From an uncultured Porphyromonadaceae bacterium (GTDB lineage Bacteria; Bacteroidota; Bacteroidia; Bacteroidales; Muribaculaceae): DNA of 64,000 bases. Numbering within the stretch: the stretch's first letter is position 1; every line of letters starts with the position of its first letter. This document shows positions 51,598 through 61,750 of this stretch, one piece after another. The stretch lies in assembly GCA_946414395.1 (NCBI GenBank), contig CAMKOE010000007.1:1-64000 (forward strand). The letters are read 5' to 3'. Position numbers and translations under genes: made by a program. The notes under the pieces are model-generated. The model was given only the letters and a program-made list of their open reading frames with translations. It was not told the DNA's origin and made no database searches.

Positions 51598-54500
51598 AAC
51601 TCAAGAAACTCACCATCGATAACATCGCGTCGATCGAACACGCCGTGATTGACTTTGACGCCGCACCGCTGGCCAACGAACGCCTGTTCCTCATCACCGG
51701 AGAGACTGGATCGGGCAAGTCAACCATCATCGACTGCCTGTGTCTCGCACTGTTCAACAACACCCCCAGGCTGTCGTCGGTGGTCAATGCCAAGGATAAC
51801 GGCTACCAGAACACTGTGGTAGAAGGCACAACCGACGAAATCGGCATCAACGACCCCCGGCAACTCATGCGCCGCGGCAGCGGTGAGGCCGACATTGTGC
51901 TCACCTTTGACGACAACCAGGGCGTCCCCTACACCATCACCTGGCACCTGCAGCGCGCCCGCAAGAAGCCTAACGGCAGGTTGCAGAGTGTGGGCCGCAC
52001 ATTGAGCACCGATGATGGTGTTGAACCTGCCACATTCCTGAGGAAACAGGACGAGATAGACGAGCGCATCTCGGAGTTGCTGGGGCTGGATATGGACCAG
52101 TTCCTGCGCACTGTCGTGCTGGCTCAGGGCAAGTTTGCCGAGTTTATCAACTCCAAGGACAATGACAAGGCCGACCTGCTCGAGAAAATGACGGGAACGA
52201 GCATCTACTCGGACATCAGCAAGAAGATCAATGACGTCTGCAAGCAGAAGAAGGCCGATCGCGACCTGCTGAAGAGCGAACTCGACAACTACACCCTGCT
52301 GAATGACGAACAAAAGGCTGCCATCAACGGCGAAATCGCCGAACTGCAGCAACAGCAGGAGCAGGCCCGACGCACTAACGACCTGGCAAAGGCCATGATC
52401 GATTGGATAACGCGTAAGAGCCAGAATGAGCAGAACTTGGCCAGCGCCCGGAGTCTGTTGCAGGAAAAGCAGGAAATCATCCACACCGACGTCCACCTGG
52501 CCGAACAGGCGCTGGTCAAGGACTGGAACGACACCGTGGAGCCCCGGCTCAAACTCAAGGAGAGGGACGCGCACCTCGTCAAGGCCAAGAACCTCGAGAG
52601 CCAGCGGGAGAGCATGCAGCAACGTTTTGACGGCCTGTGTGCCGCCTTGCGGGCCACCGAGGACGACCTGAAAGTGAAACAGCAATCGCTCAGGGACATC
52701 ACAGCCACCCTCAGCGCCGAGGAGCCCAACAGGGCAATGTATGAGGCCATCAAGCAGATCAAGAGCAACATGAAACACCTGGCCGAGGAACAGGGCAACG
52801 TGACCGATTTCACCCGCCGGCTCGAGGACGAGCAACGACGGCTGCCTGCCGTCATGACCAAGGTGGAAGAGGCCCTCAAGACGCGCAACGAGCGTGATGA
52901 GGCAGTCAAGCGGCTGCAGCAGCAACTTGAGGCCCTGCATGTGGCCGAAGCACGGCAACAGAAGGACCGCCTTGTCAACCTCAAGCAGAGCCTCCTGTCG
53001 CTCAAGGGCATGAATGAAGCGGTCGCTCAGGCCGAAGAGGCCCTAGCAGAACTCAAGGGTCAACAGGCCGGCCAGCAACAAGCGCTGGACGCCGAGCACG
53101 CTACCATCGGGGCTCATCGCAAACACTGGGAGGAAGCCCGCACCGACGTTGAGCAGCAAAAGAACTGGAACGAACTGCTGGCACAGGCCCACAAAACCCT
53201 TCATGAGGGTGACACCTGTCCCGTGTGCGGCAACGTCATCGGCCAACTGTTGCCACAGGGCAACAGCAGGCTGGATCAACTGCAAGAGAAATTGAAGCAG
53301 GCCGAGGAGAACCTGCGCCAAGCCGAAGCACGCATCAAGGCCGCCACCGGCCTGATCGCCGACTATGGCAAGCAGATCGATCGAGCCAGCAAAATAGTCG
53401 AGGAAAAAGCCAGCCTGCGGGACAAGCATTGGCAACAGACCTGCCAATTACTGGCGACATGCGGCAAAACCGCCAGTGAAGTAACTGACAACAACGCTGC
53501 CGACAGCCTGATTGCCGATATTGATGATGAAATGAACCGCCTCAACGGCATCCTCAATCAAGCGGATGAATTGGGCGGGAAAATCAACGATGCGCAGCAA
53601 CTGTTCAATCGGGCATCATCGGCCCACAACGAGGCCACTATCGAACTCAACCAGGTCAACGACAGTATCACCCACCAGCAGGCCGTCATCAAGAACAGCC
53701 GCGATAAAGTCAACAGCCTAACCGATGAACTGAACGTCCTGTTTGTCATGCGGGACTGGCAACAGCAGGCCGCCGCCGATTCCCGCTTCATCGACAAGAT
53801 GGAGGCCGCAGCCAGTGCCTATCAGCGCAACGTCACCTCAAGTCAGCAACTGGAGCAGACCATCAAACTGATGAATGCCTCCCTACCCGCCATGCGTGAA
53901 GCACGGGGCAACATCGCGGGGCTCAAGGACAGCGGCCTCACCACCAGCGATATTCCCGAGAATCTGGATAAGCGCTGGCGACACTTCGAGAACGATTATC
54001 TGGATTGGGAATCCCAACTGCGCAACGAGCAAGGCAACGCCAGGCAGGCAGCACAAGCACTAGAGGATTACCTGAGCCAAAACCCCGGTATCACCGTGCA
54101 ACGGCTGGCCAACCTCAACGACATCGATCCAAAGGAAATCGGGGACATCAAGGCCAAGCACGATAGCCTAGGCACCGCCATCAGCACACTGCAGGGCCAA
54201 ATCACCGAACTGACCCGCCAGAGGGACACCATCGCAGCCGCCAGGCCCGAGGGTGACGAGGACGATCCTCAACAACTTGCCACAGTGCAACAAGAAAGCG
54301 GTGAACGGATGACAAAACTGGGCAATGAAATCGCCCAGCGCATGGCCATCCTCAAGGCCGATGAAGACAGCACACGCCGCATGGGCAAGACTCGACAACT
54401 GCTGGAAAAGGCCGAGGAGACCTACATGCGATGGGCTGAACTTGACAAACAACTGGGCAGCGCCGACGGGAAGACCTTCCGCAAGATCGCACAGAGTTAC

Positions 54501-54935
54501 ATCCTGGGGGATCTGCTGGCACGGGCCAATGGCTACCTGGAGCATTTCAACAACCGCTATGAACTGATTGCCAATCCCGGCAAACTGTCCATCCTCGTGA
54601 GGGACCTGCAACACGGAGACCTCAGTTCGGTGGGCACACTGTCTGGCGGAGAGAGTTTCATGGTGTCACTCGCCCTGGCGTTGGCCTTGTCGAGCATGTC
54701 AGGGAAGGTATTCAGCATGGACACACTGTTTATCGACGAGGGATTCGGCTCGTTGAGTCCAAACTATCTGGATAACGTCATGGAAACCCTCAACCGCCTG
54801 TACGAGATGGGCGGCAGGCGCGTGGGCATTATCAGCCACGTGGAGATGCTCAAGGAACGCGTTGCGACCCAGATTCAAGTGCAACGCGACCCGTCGAACA
54901 ACACCGTGAGCCGCGTCAACATTGTCACACTCTAG
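51594..54935 (+). CDS. sbcC: Exonuclease subunit SbcC
   Basis: The 1113-residue protein is an SMC-like ATPase. Walker A is GETGSGKST at 36-44, and long coiled coils flank the zinc-hook motif CPVC at 542-545. The C-terminal half has the signature LSGGESFMVSLALALALSS and Walker B with TLFIDEGFGSLSP. It pairs with SbcD in end processing and hairpin cleavage. The start overlaps the sbcD stop (ATGA), and a strong terminator hairpin follows the stop. Confidence 0.95.
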   Translation: MKLKKLTIDNIASIEHAVIDFDAAPLANERLFLITGETGSGKSTIIDCLCLALFNNTPRLSSVVNAKDNGYQNTVVEGTTDEIGINDPRQLMRRGSGEADIVLTFDDNQGVPYTITWHLQRARKKPNGRLQSVGRTLSTDDGVEPATFLRKQDEIDERISELLGLDMDQFLRTVVLAQGKFAEFINSKDNDKADLLEKMTGTSIYSDISKKINDVCKQKKADRDLLKSELDNYTLLNDEQKAAINGEIAELQQQQEQARRTNDLAKAMIDWITRKSQNEQNLASARSLLQEKQEIIHTDVHLAEQALVKDWNDTVEPRLKLKERDAHLVKAKNLESQRESMQQRFDGLCAALRATEDDLKVKQQSLRDITATLSAEEPNRAMYEAIKQIKSNMKHLAEEQGNVTDFTRRLEDEQRRLPAVMTKVEEALKTRNERDEAVKRLQQQLEALHVAEARQQKDRLVNLKQSLLSLKGMNEAVAQAEEALAELKGQQAGQQQALDAEHATIGAHRKHWEEARTDVEQQKNWNELLAQAHKTLHEGDTCPVCGNVIGQLLPQGNSRLDQLQEKLKQAEENLRQAEARIKAATGLIADYGKQIDRASKIVEEKASLRDKHWQQTCQLLATCGKTASEVTDNNAADSLIADIDDEMNRLNGILNQADELGGKINDAQQLFNRASSAHNEATIELNQVNDSITHQQAVIKNSRDKVNSLTDELNVLFVMRDWQQQAAADSRFIDKMEAAASAYQRNVTSSQQLEQTIKLMNASLPAMREARGNIAGLKDSGLTTSDIPENLDKRWRHFENDYLDWESQLRNEQGNARQAAQALEDYLSQNPGITVQRLANLNDIDPKEIGDIKAKHDSLGTAISTLQGQITELTRQRDTIAAARPEGDEDDPQQLATVQQESGERMTKLGNEIAQRMAILKADEDSTRRMGKTRQLLEKAEETYMRWAELDKQLGSADGKTFRKIAQSYILGDLLARANGYLEHFNNRYELIANPGKLSILVRDLQHGDLSSVGTLSGGESFMVSLALALALSSMSGKVFSMDTLFIDEGFGSLSPNYLDNVMETLNRLYEMGGRRVGIISHVEMLKERVATQIQVQRDPSNNTVSRVNIVTL

Positions 54936-54950
54936 AACCGATATTTGTAG

Positions 54951-54986
54951 CAAGAGCCCCATGCGCGATTTCACATGGGGCTCTTG
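54951..54986. terminator. Bidirectional terminator between sbcC and a convergent lipoprotein gene
   Basis: CAAGAGCCCCATG (54951-54963) pairs with CATGGGGCTCTTG (54974-54986) in a perfect 13-base stem. It lies 16 bases after the sbcC stop and 28 bases from the end of the DUF4251 gene on the other strand. Confidence 0.8.
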
Positions 54987-55013
54987 TGATAAAAAGAGGT
55001 ACTACATTGAGCG

Positions 55014-55508
55014 CTACAACTCATTCAGGGTGTGAATCATGCCGCTGTAGGAAATGGCGTCACGGCCGCGCGGATCCACATCGATGGTTGTCTTGCCGTT
55101 CATGAACACCTCGACATGGAACCGGTAATGGTCGTCCCCATTATCGACACGGAACGTCACGCGGGCACGGTCGGCCTTGGGGTATTCCACCTTGTAATCG
55201 AGCATCGGGCTAGTGAAGTTGAGTGCCTTGTAACCGCTTGCCCCATAACCCACATTCTGGCCCGAGCCGACATAGGGCAGGTAACACGTCACCGAGCCAT
55301 CGCGCACAATCATCTTCTGCCCCAGGCTGACGCTCATCGTGGGGGCCGACAAGGGGCGCATCGAACCCACCATCACATAGTACTGCCCAGATTCCAGCAG
55401 TTGCTTGATGGCCTCGGCACGCTGGGGATCGACAACCTTATTACTAGAGCCACATGCAGCAAGAATCAGCATCAATAATAATGATGAAATCAGTAGTTTT
55501 TTTTCCAT
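55014..55508 (-). CDS. DUF4251 lipoprotein
   Basis: The 164-residue protein has a lipoprotein signal with ILAACGSS (Cys19) and then the DUF4251 pattern: an N-terminal helix (QRAEAIKQLLESGQYYVMVGSMRPL), VTCYLPYVGSG, ALNFTSPMLDYKVEYPK, and a C-terminal strand pair (YRFHVEVFMNGKTTIDVDPRGRDAISYSG). The family occurs almost only in Bacteroidetes; its function is unknown. A paralog lies upstream, 122 bases away, on the same strand. Confidence 0.85.
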   Translation of the reverse strand: MEKKLLISSLLLMLILAACGSSNKVVDPQRAEAIKQLLESGQYYVMVGSMRPLSAPTMSVSLGQKMIVRDGSVTCYLPYVGSGQNVGYGASGYKALNFTSPMLDYKVEYPKADRARVTFRVDNGDDHYRFHVEVFMNGKTTIDVDPRGRDAISYSGMIHTLNEL

Positions 55509-55630
55509 ATCTCTAGAGTTTTTTCGATTGAACTGATAATCGGGTTAAAGGAGTTAAGTGAACTCATTCATTATTGATGACTCGAGCCAATACTTAAAGT
55601 TTAATCAAAACACGAAAAAAAACTATGCCC

Positions 55631-56131
55631 TCAAACATCCAGGCCCGTCATTTCGCCGTCAAACGAGATGGCATCGTGGTCGCGCGCGATGACGTCGATC
55701 ACAGCCTTGCCGTTGGTGAACAGGTCGATGCGGTAGTGATAGGCATCCTCTTCGTTTGTCACGTCAAACTCGATTACATATCGGTTGCTCGTGCTCCGGC
55801 TCACCACATAGTTCTTGATTTTGCCCTTGAAGTTAAGCCCCTTGCCGCCACCCATGGGCAGACGATAGGCCTCGCCGACATAGGGCAGATAACTGTCCAC
55901 ATCGTCGCCACTGACCTTCAACTCATAGGTTGAACTCACGTGGCGAGGCATGCCACCCAGCGGTTTCATCCAGTCAACCGCAATGGTGAACTGGCGGTTA
56001 TCCACCGCATTCTGGACTTGGCGGACCACAAGGGCCTGCTGCTCGGCCTTGGTCAAGCCGTTACTTGTGCCACATGACAGGAGTGTCATGCCCATGAGCA
56101 GCGCTGCAAACAATGAATAAACCCTGTTCAT
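55631..56131 (-). CDS. DUF4251 lipoprotein, paralog
   Basis: The 166-residue protein has a lipoprotein signal (LLMGMTLLSCGTSNG, Cys20) and the DUF4251 domain: LVVRQVQNAVDNRQFTIAV, VDSYLPYVGEAYRLPMGGG, GLNFKGKIKNYVV, and YRIDLFTNGKAVIDVIARD. The PYVG and NGK motifs match the neighbouring paralog, so the pair is a tandem duplication. It lies 38 bases after the end of the first PorZ-like gene. Confidence 0.85.
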   Translation of the reverse strand: MNRVYSLFAALLMGMTLLSCGTSNGLTKAEQQALVVRQVQNAVDNRQFTIAVDWMKPLGGMPRHVSSTYELKVSGDDVDSYLPYVGEAYRLPMGGGKGLNFKGKIKNYVVSRSTSNRYVIEFDVTNEEDAYHYRIDLFTNGKAVIDVIARDHDAISFDGEMTGLDV

Positions 56132-56169
56132 CCTAATATCTTGATTTCAACTGGTTATACTTATTATCA

Positions 56170-58479
56170 TTAACGGATGACGGCCACCTTGGTCACGACG
56201 GCGTTACCGCCGCCATTGGCTTGTGAGCACAGCACGAGATAGACGCCTGTCTTTACAGGTTCACCGCTCTGGGTACAGCAGTCCCATGTCGCCATGCCGC
56301 CGGTTGACTTGAGTTGACGGATGACATTACCGCTGGCATCGGCAATTTTGACCAACGAGTTATCCATCAGTCCCACGATTGTCACATCCCCGCCATAGTC
56401 CGGCCGAACGGGATTGGGATAAGCATAAACTTCGCTATAGTTGTTCTCGGCCGGGGCGCTGTCGCTGAAGTACTCATACACGCCAGCCGGTGTGGTCAGA
56501 TATACGGAATTGTTATTGGGGTTGCAGCACACGCGGTAAACGGTATTGGAGGCCAAGGGGCTATTGCTGGTGTTAAACTTCCTGATGACCTCGGTGCCGT
56601 CGGCACTGACGAGGAAGATACCCGATGACTGGGTAGCGATCCACTTGCGGTTGGCCCCATCCACGGCGATGTCGTTGACCTGGATACCATCCATAAGGCG
56701 ATCGGCCATGCCGGTGCCATCGTTACGGGGAACCTTAGGCCGCACCACGCTGAAGGCGCTGCCCGAGAATGCCGATGCGGGATTGAAGACGCAGACGCCC
56801 TCGGTAGTGCCCATCCACACGAGTCCGGTGAGGTCCTCGGTCAAGCACAGCGTGTAGGTCCAAGAAACAATCTGGCCATCCTGGTCGGCAAACTGCGAGA
56901 AGGAGACCTGGTTGGGGCGGCCTGAAACTTCCCCGGCGCTGTTCCACATGAAAACGGGCATCTGGTAATCACCGTCGGTGAAGATCTTGATGTCATGATT
57001 GCCGTTCTTGGTTGAAATGAAACTCTCGCGCTGGGTGTGGCCGGTATTCAATCCATCAATGTTGGGCAGGATCCAATCGGCAGCCGTGACATTATCCTGT
57101 TTCAATTTTGCTGCAGGAAGCACCATCACGGGATGCTCAGGGTTCTCAAAGGACTGGATTACCCACAGGTTGCCGTTACGGTCGATGCTGGTGATTGGGT
57201 GGATGGCCCATTTCTCGGCCATGGGGCTGTTGTCAAGACCATAAATCTGGACAATCTTGTTGTCGGTGACCTTGAACAATCCTTCCCTCCAGGTGCTCAA
57301 CAGATAGGTATCGGGATCGCCAGGCATGAATTCGATGTGGAACGAACCGTCAACCGGAGCCCCCTCGGGGGTGACATCGGTCCACTGCATTCCGTCATAG
57401 GTATTGATGGCGGTAGGGAAACAGGTCCTGAAGAAATGATTGTTGGCGGTAGTGGAGACATAGAGCAAGTCCTTGTCCTTGTTGTAGGCCATCCAGAACG
57501 GCGTGCCAAACGACAAGCAATTGGGCAGGTAATAACTGCTGTTGCCAAACTCATGCAGTCCCTTGGGACCTACTGCCCAGACCGTGCCGCCGCCATCAGG
57601 ATGACTGCTGCACACTTCACCGTCGGTATCGACGGTGCGCACAATCGTTTTGCCGTGTTCATCGGTAACGATATACTGGTTGTTGGATGGCAGGTTAATC
57701 AAGTAACCGCCTTGAGTTTTCTGCACATCAGATGCCTTCTTATTGATCACTTCCTCTTGAACGAACTTCATGGTTCCATCGTCCCTTACCGTGATGGTCA
57801 CATGGGTAACTCTACTCGTCAGGCAGTAGAATTCATTATCACTGATTGGACGGAAGCGGCAATTTGCCTTCATCGACGCGGTGGAGAATGACGACAACTG
57901 CTCGTGATATTCATCGGCATCGCCATAGTAGAATTTATCCTTAGTGGTGAGTATCAGCAGTTCGCCCACCTGCGCCACCGACGCGATGGATTCACCATAC
58001 AGATGAGACTCCTTGACGATAAACCTGTTGTCGTCAATCACCACATAGCCAAAGTCGGTGGCAAGATATATCTCGTCGTCGGCAAATGACACGTCGTTAA
58101 TCGTCTTGCTGGTCGTCAACACCGCGTCCTTGATCTCGGACATGTTCACAACAGATCCGTCGGGCTTGATGATGTCTATATTGGTGTTGGAATAGATGAC
58201 CACCAGGTAATTCTTATCACTGTTAAAGTAAATGCCCGAAATGCCCATGTCGCTCAATTGATTGACCTTGCTCAGGGCCTCATTCTCCTGGGTTTCTTTA
58301 TCCAAGCGGAAGAGGTCGGTTCCCGACAGATAATAAACCCAATCGGGGGCATCGGCAACAGTAAGGGCCTTATTGCCTACAAAAGACGTGTGGATGCGCC
58401 AATCTCCCACCGCATTCTGAGCCATGGCACACAACGGCAGGAAAACAGCCAACAGCAATAATATCTTCTTCATTGTCAT
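56170..58479 (-). CDS. PorZ-like beta-propeller protein 1
   Basis: The 769-residue protein (the ATG at 58473 is an alternative) has a signal peptide ending in LCAMAQ and then two beta-propeller parts with repeated turns such as NDVSFADDEIYLATDFGYVVID, GGTVWAVGPKGLHEF and DGQIVSWTYTLCLTEDLTGLVWMGTTEGVCVFNP. A C-terminal domain of the type IX secretion kind begins with EVYAYPNPVRPDYGGDV and ends in VTKVAVIR. Length and order match PorZ of Porphyromonas (about 776 residues), which helps attach cargo to anionic LPS. It is the most divergent of the three copies here. Confidence 0.75.
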   Translation of the reverse strand: MTMKKILLLLAVFLPLCAMAQNAVGDWRIHTSFVGNKALTVADAPDWVYYLSGTDLFRLDKETQENEALSKVNQLSDMGISGIYFNSDKNYLVVIYSNTNIDIIKPDGSVVNMSEIKDAVLTTSKTINDVSFADDEIYLATDFGYVVIDDNRFIVKESHLYGESIASVAQVGELLILTTKDKFYYGDADEYHEQLSSFSTASMKANCRFRPISDNEFYCLTSRVTHVTITVRDDGTMKFVQEEVINKKASDVQKTQGGYLINLPSNNQYIVTDEHGKTIVRTVDTDGEVCSSHPDGGGTVWAVGPKGLHEFGNSSYYLPNCLSFGTPFWMAYNKDKDLLYVSTTANNHFFRTCFPTAINTYDGMQWTDVTPEGAPVDGSFHIEFMPGDPDTYLLSTWREGLFKVTDNKIVQIYGLDNSPMAEKWAIHPITSIDRNGNLWVIQSFENPEHPVMVLPAAKLKQDNVTAADWILPNIDGLNTGHTQRESFISTKNGNHDIKIFTDGDYQMPVFMWNSAGEVSGRPNQVSFSQFADQDGQIVSWTYTLCLTEDLTGLVWMGTTEGVCVFNPASAFSGSAFSVVRPKVPRNDGTGMADRLMDGIQVNDIAVDGANRKWIATQSSGIFLVSADGTEVIRKFNTSNSPLASNTVYRVCCNPNNNSVYLTTPAGVYEYFSDSAPAENNYSEVYAYPNPVRPDYGGDVTIVGLMDNSLVKIADASGNVIRQLKSTGGMATWDCCTQSGEPVKTGVYLVLCSQANGGGNAVVTKVAVIR

Positions 58480-58604
58480 TGGGAATCACAATTAAAAACT
58501 TATCGTATTAAATAAACGTAACTACCGCCATTAAATTGTGTGCCATCCATGTTAGTTTTGGGCCAAGGCTAGTTCGTCGCCCAGTCGAGCCATGGCGCTT
58601 GACT

Positions 58605-59060
58605 CTAGTACTTCAACCGGACTTCCACTGGCTGTGACGAAGCGGCATCAAAGTCAAACATTGCCCACGCGCTTGTCAATTGGCTCTCGTACCGGATACG
58701 GTACTTGATCGGTTTCAAGCACTTGACCACCACATGCCCGGAGACTGGAACGCCCGGGGTCCCACGGCGTTTCACGCCCTTCTTCTCAAGTATTGTGCAC
58801 TCGCTGCCCCTCATGGTGAAGACCAGATTCACAGTTTCCTCGGGCAACAGCATGATGCCAGTGCGGGAAATGGCGACTCGTCCGTTACCCATAGCCTGCA
58901 TGGTCAACACATCATCCGTTGCACCATCATCAGGCACCGTGCCCAACTGTACAATGTGGGTGCTGGGGGTGCCCTTCTCGGTGCGGCCCATGAGCAGCGC
59001 GATCAGGGCCATCGCCACGACAAAGGCAAGCGTGTAAAATTCCACTGAGGTAAAGTCCAT
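58605..59060 (-). CDS. Hypothetical membrane-anchored protein
   Basis: I chose the start at 59060 (MDFTSVEFYTLAFVV); the longer frame adds 13 residues that run into the terminator of the upstream gene. The 151-residue protein has one membrane segment (TLAFVVAMALIALLMG) and then a beta-rich part with LTMQAMGNGRVAISRTGIMLLPEETVNLVF and IKYRIRYESQ. It could be a small anchored beta-sandwich. It lies between two PorZ-like genes on the same strand and may be part of the same locus. No family is recognised. Confidence 0.6.
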   Translation of the reverse strand: MDFTSVEFYTLAFVVAMALIALLMGRTEKGTPSTHIVQLGTVPDDGATDDVLTMQAMGNGRVAISRTGIMLLPEETVNLVFTMRGSECTILEKKGVKRRGTPGVPVSGHVVVKCLKPIKYRIRYESQLTSAWAMFDFDAASSQPVEVRLKY

Positions 59061-59088
59061 GAGGTTGAGACGATTCTTATAGACGAGA

Positions 59089-59118
59089 CAAGAGGGCATG
59101 AAACGACATACCCTCTTG
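59089..59118 (-). terminator. Terminator after PorZ-like gene 2
   Basis: CAAGAGGG (59089-59096) pairs with CCCTCTTG (59111-59118) around a 14-base loop, 33 bases after the stop of PorZ-like gene 2. The same stem sequence recurs after PorZ-like gene 3, at 61689-61721. Confidence 0.6.
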
Positions 59119-59150
59119 CCAATATCAATTGTTCAACATCAGATTCACGA

Positions 59151-61502
59151 TTACTTGAGGATGAGAACTGTCGCCCTGGGCGTGCCCACCACTACGGGCT
59201 GATGCCCCTGCGACACATATATATTATAGAGGCCCATGGGAACCCGGTCGCCATTGGCGCCGCAGCCATCCCACAGAGCACGGCCCATCACCGGACCCAT
59301 TTGGGCCACAGTCTGTCCATTGCCATCGGTCACAATCACATAGGTATCCTCCATCAGATTGTCAATCTTGATCATTCCCGTATAATCGGGCTCAACGGGA
59401 TTGGGATAGACATACATGTTGTCAAAGTTGAGAGCAGCAGTAGTCCCGTTAGCAACATACTCGGCCAAGCCGTTGTCACTATAGATGTAAACACGATCGT
59501 GAACCGTGTCACACTCCACGCTGTAAACCATATTGCTGGGCACATCGCTGTTATAGGTGGTAAAGTGCTTGAACACTTCGGTGCCATCGGGCGAAACAAA
59601 ATACACACCGTTATTGGTCGCCAGCCACTTGTTGTTGTCGCGGTCCACACCGATGTCAAAGACGGTATAGCCGTCACACAACAGGCCCTTGTCGGAATTG
59701 TCTTCACTCTTGGTCACAATCGGGCGGACGGCCTTGGGATGCTCGTCAAAGACGCACACGGGATCGAACACGAACAAGCCCAGGGTGTGTCCTGCCCAGA
59801 TGAGGCCATCCTTGTCCTCCTCCAGGTGGGCGAGATAGGACCAATCAACGTGTTTGTTATCCTGATCGCTGAACTTTGCAATGCTCACAAACTTGTAATT
59901 ATCTACCGTAGGATCCTCGTTGTCATTATCCCAACACAGGAAGGAGCCCCTTAGTTTCGTGCTCTGGAAATCACAATCCGAATAAATCTTGGCATTATTC
60001 TTCTTGGCGACCAGGAAACGGGAACGCTGCATCGTCTTGGTATTGAGATTGAGCAGTCCGCTGGGTTGGAACCAGTCAGCCTTAGTCACCGAGTTTTTTG
60101 CAACTTTATCTTTTGGGAGCACGGCAACAGGGCAAGCGGCATTTCCAAAGGAACTAGCAACCCACAGGTTACCGTAGTTATCAAATGCCGGATGGGCCTT
60201 ATAGGTTCCCACCAGGGAATTGGAACTGGTATAATTAGTCTTGACTTTTTTATCCTTGACTTTATAGAGGCCGTTCATCCAACTTGCACGCATGTATGAC
60301 GTCGGATCCAGCGGATTGAATACAAATTCCCATCCTCCTCCCGGGACAGAATAGGCTGTGGCATCTTCCCATTGCTTGCCATCATAGGTATTGACTATGC
60401 TTGACACCTTGGTATAATCGGTAACCGTGATCTGGTTAGGCGCACTGACGCCCACAAACAGTTTGTCCATCTCGGCATTGTACTTCAGCCAATAGGGCTC
60501 ATCGGTCGTCATCGCATTCAAGGCATAGACGGTAGCATTGTCTTTAATGTGAAGGCCATCCTTGTCACTAATCCAGACAGTTCCGTCTCCAGCGGGATCA
60601 CAAGAGGCAAAGCCCTTGGACGTTAATGAAACCTTGGTTGCGGTACCGCCAGTTGGATCGATGGTGTAATAGTAAGATTTACCTGCAAAATTTGCGATGT
60701 AGCCCGACGAGGTCTTCTGCACATTGGACGGCGGAGTGTTAACCAGCGTTTTGACAGTGGGCGTCCCCGCGTTAAAATCAAAACGATACAAAGCACTGGT
60801 GCCCAGCACAAAAGCCGAGCGGTCGCTTATCGGAAAAATCCGGCCTCCAGTAAACGTACCGGCATACTTGGGGAATTGACGCACCGGCTCATCGGTTCCC
60901 ACTGGGCCGTAATAACAGTTGCCATTGGACAATATCAATTGCATGTCACCGATGACCGCGACAGAGTTGATCGTGATCTTTTGTCCCAAAACCTTATCCT
61001 CAATCACGGCCAGCGTCGATTCATCTATCGTGACATAACCATAGCCAATGGCGACATAGGCCAGGCCATTGGCAAAAGTGATGTCATTGATGTCTTTACC
61101 CGTATAATCGGTAAGCACACCCTTGGTAACGGTGTAGTTAAACACACGGGCAACCGCGCTCTTGATACCACTAACGTTTCTCACGACTCCCTGCTCATCA
61201 ATAACATCAATGTTTGAATTGACGTAGGCGACAAAGAGCAGTTTGTTCTCATGGTCATAATAGATCTGCTTCACCTTGTTATCGGACAATACATTTTGGT
61301 TATTGAGCGCCAGGGTAGCATGTGTGGCCTTGTCAAACTGGTATAGTGCATTGCCATTTACATAGTAAACCTTATTGCCGGTATCATAGATATTCTGGAT
61401 CTTGGAATCCATGTAATAGTTATGAAGTTTCCAAGTTCCGGCACTGGATACAGCATATACCAGTGTCAGCAACAGCACAAGTAGTAACTTATCTTTTTTC
61501 AT
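59151..61502 (-). CDS. PorZ-like beta-propeller protein 2
   Basis: The 783-residue protein has a signal peptide (MKKDKLLLVLLLTLVYAVSSAG) and the same architecture as copy 1: propeller repeats (KVYYVNGNALYQFDKAT, NDITFANGLAYVAIGYGYVTIDE, GTVWISDKDGLHIKDN, DGLIWAGHTLGLFVFDP) and a C-terminal domain with YVYPNPVEPDYTGMIKIDNL, ending in RATVLILK. It is much closer to copy 3 than to copy 1. It is preceded by a TATCTTTG -7 element. Confidence 0.78.
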   Translation of the reverse strand: MKKDKLLLVLLLTLVYAVSSAGTWKLHNYYMDSKIQNIYDTGNKVYYVNGNALYQFDKATHATLALNNQNVLSDNKVKQIYYDHENKLLFVAYVNSNIDVIDEQGVVRNVSGIKSAVARVFNYTVTKGVLTDYTGKDINDITFANGLAYVAIGYGYVTIDESTLAVIEDKVLGQKITINSVAVIGDMQLILSNGNCYYGPVGTDEPVRQFPKYAGTFTGGRIFPISDRSAFVLGTSALYRFDFNAGTPTVKTLVNTPPSNVQKTSSGYIANFAGKSYYYTIDPTGGTATKVSLTSKGFASCDPAGDGTVWISDKDGLHIKDNATVYALNAMTTDEPYWLKYNAEMDKLFVGVSAPNQITVTDYTKVSSIVNTYDGKQWEDATAYSVPGGGWEFVFNPLDPTSYMRASWMNGLYKVKDKKVKTNYTSSNSLVGTYKAHPAFDNYGNLWVASSFGNAACPVAVLPKDKVAKNSVTKADWFQPSGLLNLNTKTMQRSRFLVAKKNNAKIYSDCDFQSTKLRGSFLCWDNDNEDPTVDNYKFVSIAKFSDQDNKHVDWSYLAHLEEDKDGLIWAGHTLGLFVFDPVCVFDEHPKAVRPIVTKSEDNSDKGLLCDGYTVFDIGVDRDNNKWLATNNGVYFVSPDGTEVFKHFTTYNSDVPSNMVYSVECDTVHDRVYIYSDNGLAEYVANGTTAALNFDNMYVYPNPVEPDYTGMIKIDNLMEDTYVIVTDGNGQTVAQMGPVMGRALWDGCGANGDRVPMGLYNIYVSQGHQPVVVGTPRATVLILK

Positions 61503-61596
61503 ACTCCATGATTCTTATTTATCATTTTCCAACAAACAATCTAGTTATCAGCGCTTTGCGCCACATCGCACTCTTGCAGATAACTAAATCAAATGT

Positions 61597-61604
61597 CAAA
61601 GATA
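61597..61604 (-). promoter_or_regulatory. Putative promoter of PorZ-like gene 2
   Basis: TATCTTTG on the - strand at 61604-61597 matches TAnnTTTG, 94 bases upstream of the start at 61502. No TTTG lies 19 bases upstream. Confidence 0.45.
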
Positions 61605-61688
61605 TAAAATAAAACGGAAATAGTGACCTTTTGTTGCCTTTTCTTCTTAATTAACAATAAAATCAACCGACCTGCAATTGTACCACGA

Positions 61689-61721
61689 CAAGAGGGCACA
61701 CATCGATGGTGCGCCCTCTTG
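61689..61721 (-). terminator. Terminator after PorZ-like gene 3
   Basis: CAAGAGGGC (61689-61697) pairs with GCCCTCTTG (61713-61721); CAC and GTG extend the stem past one mismatch. It lies 29 bases after the stop of PorZ-like gene 3. Confidence 0.65.
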
Positions 61722-61750
61722 ATTAAATACCTTGTAACTTAAATTAGTCC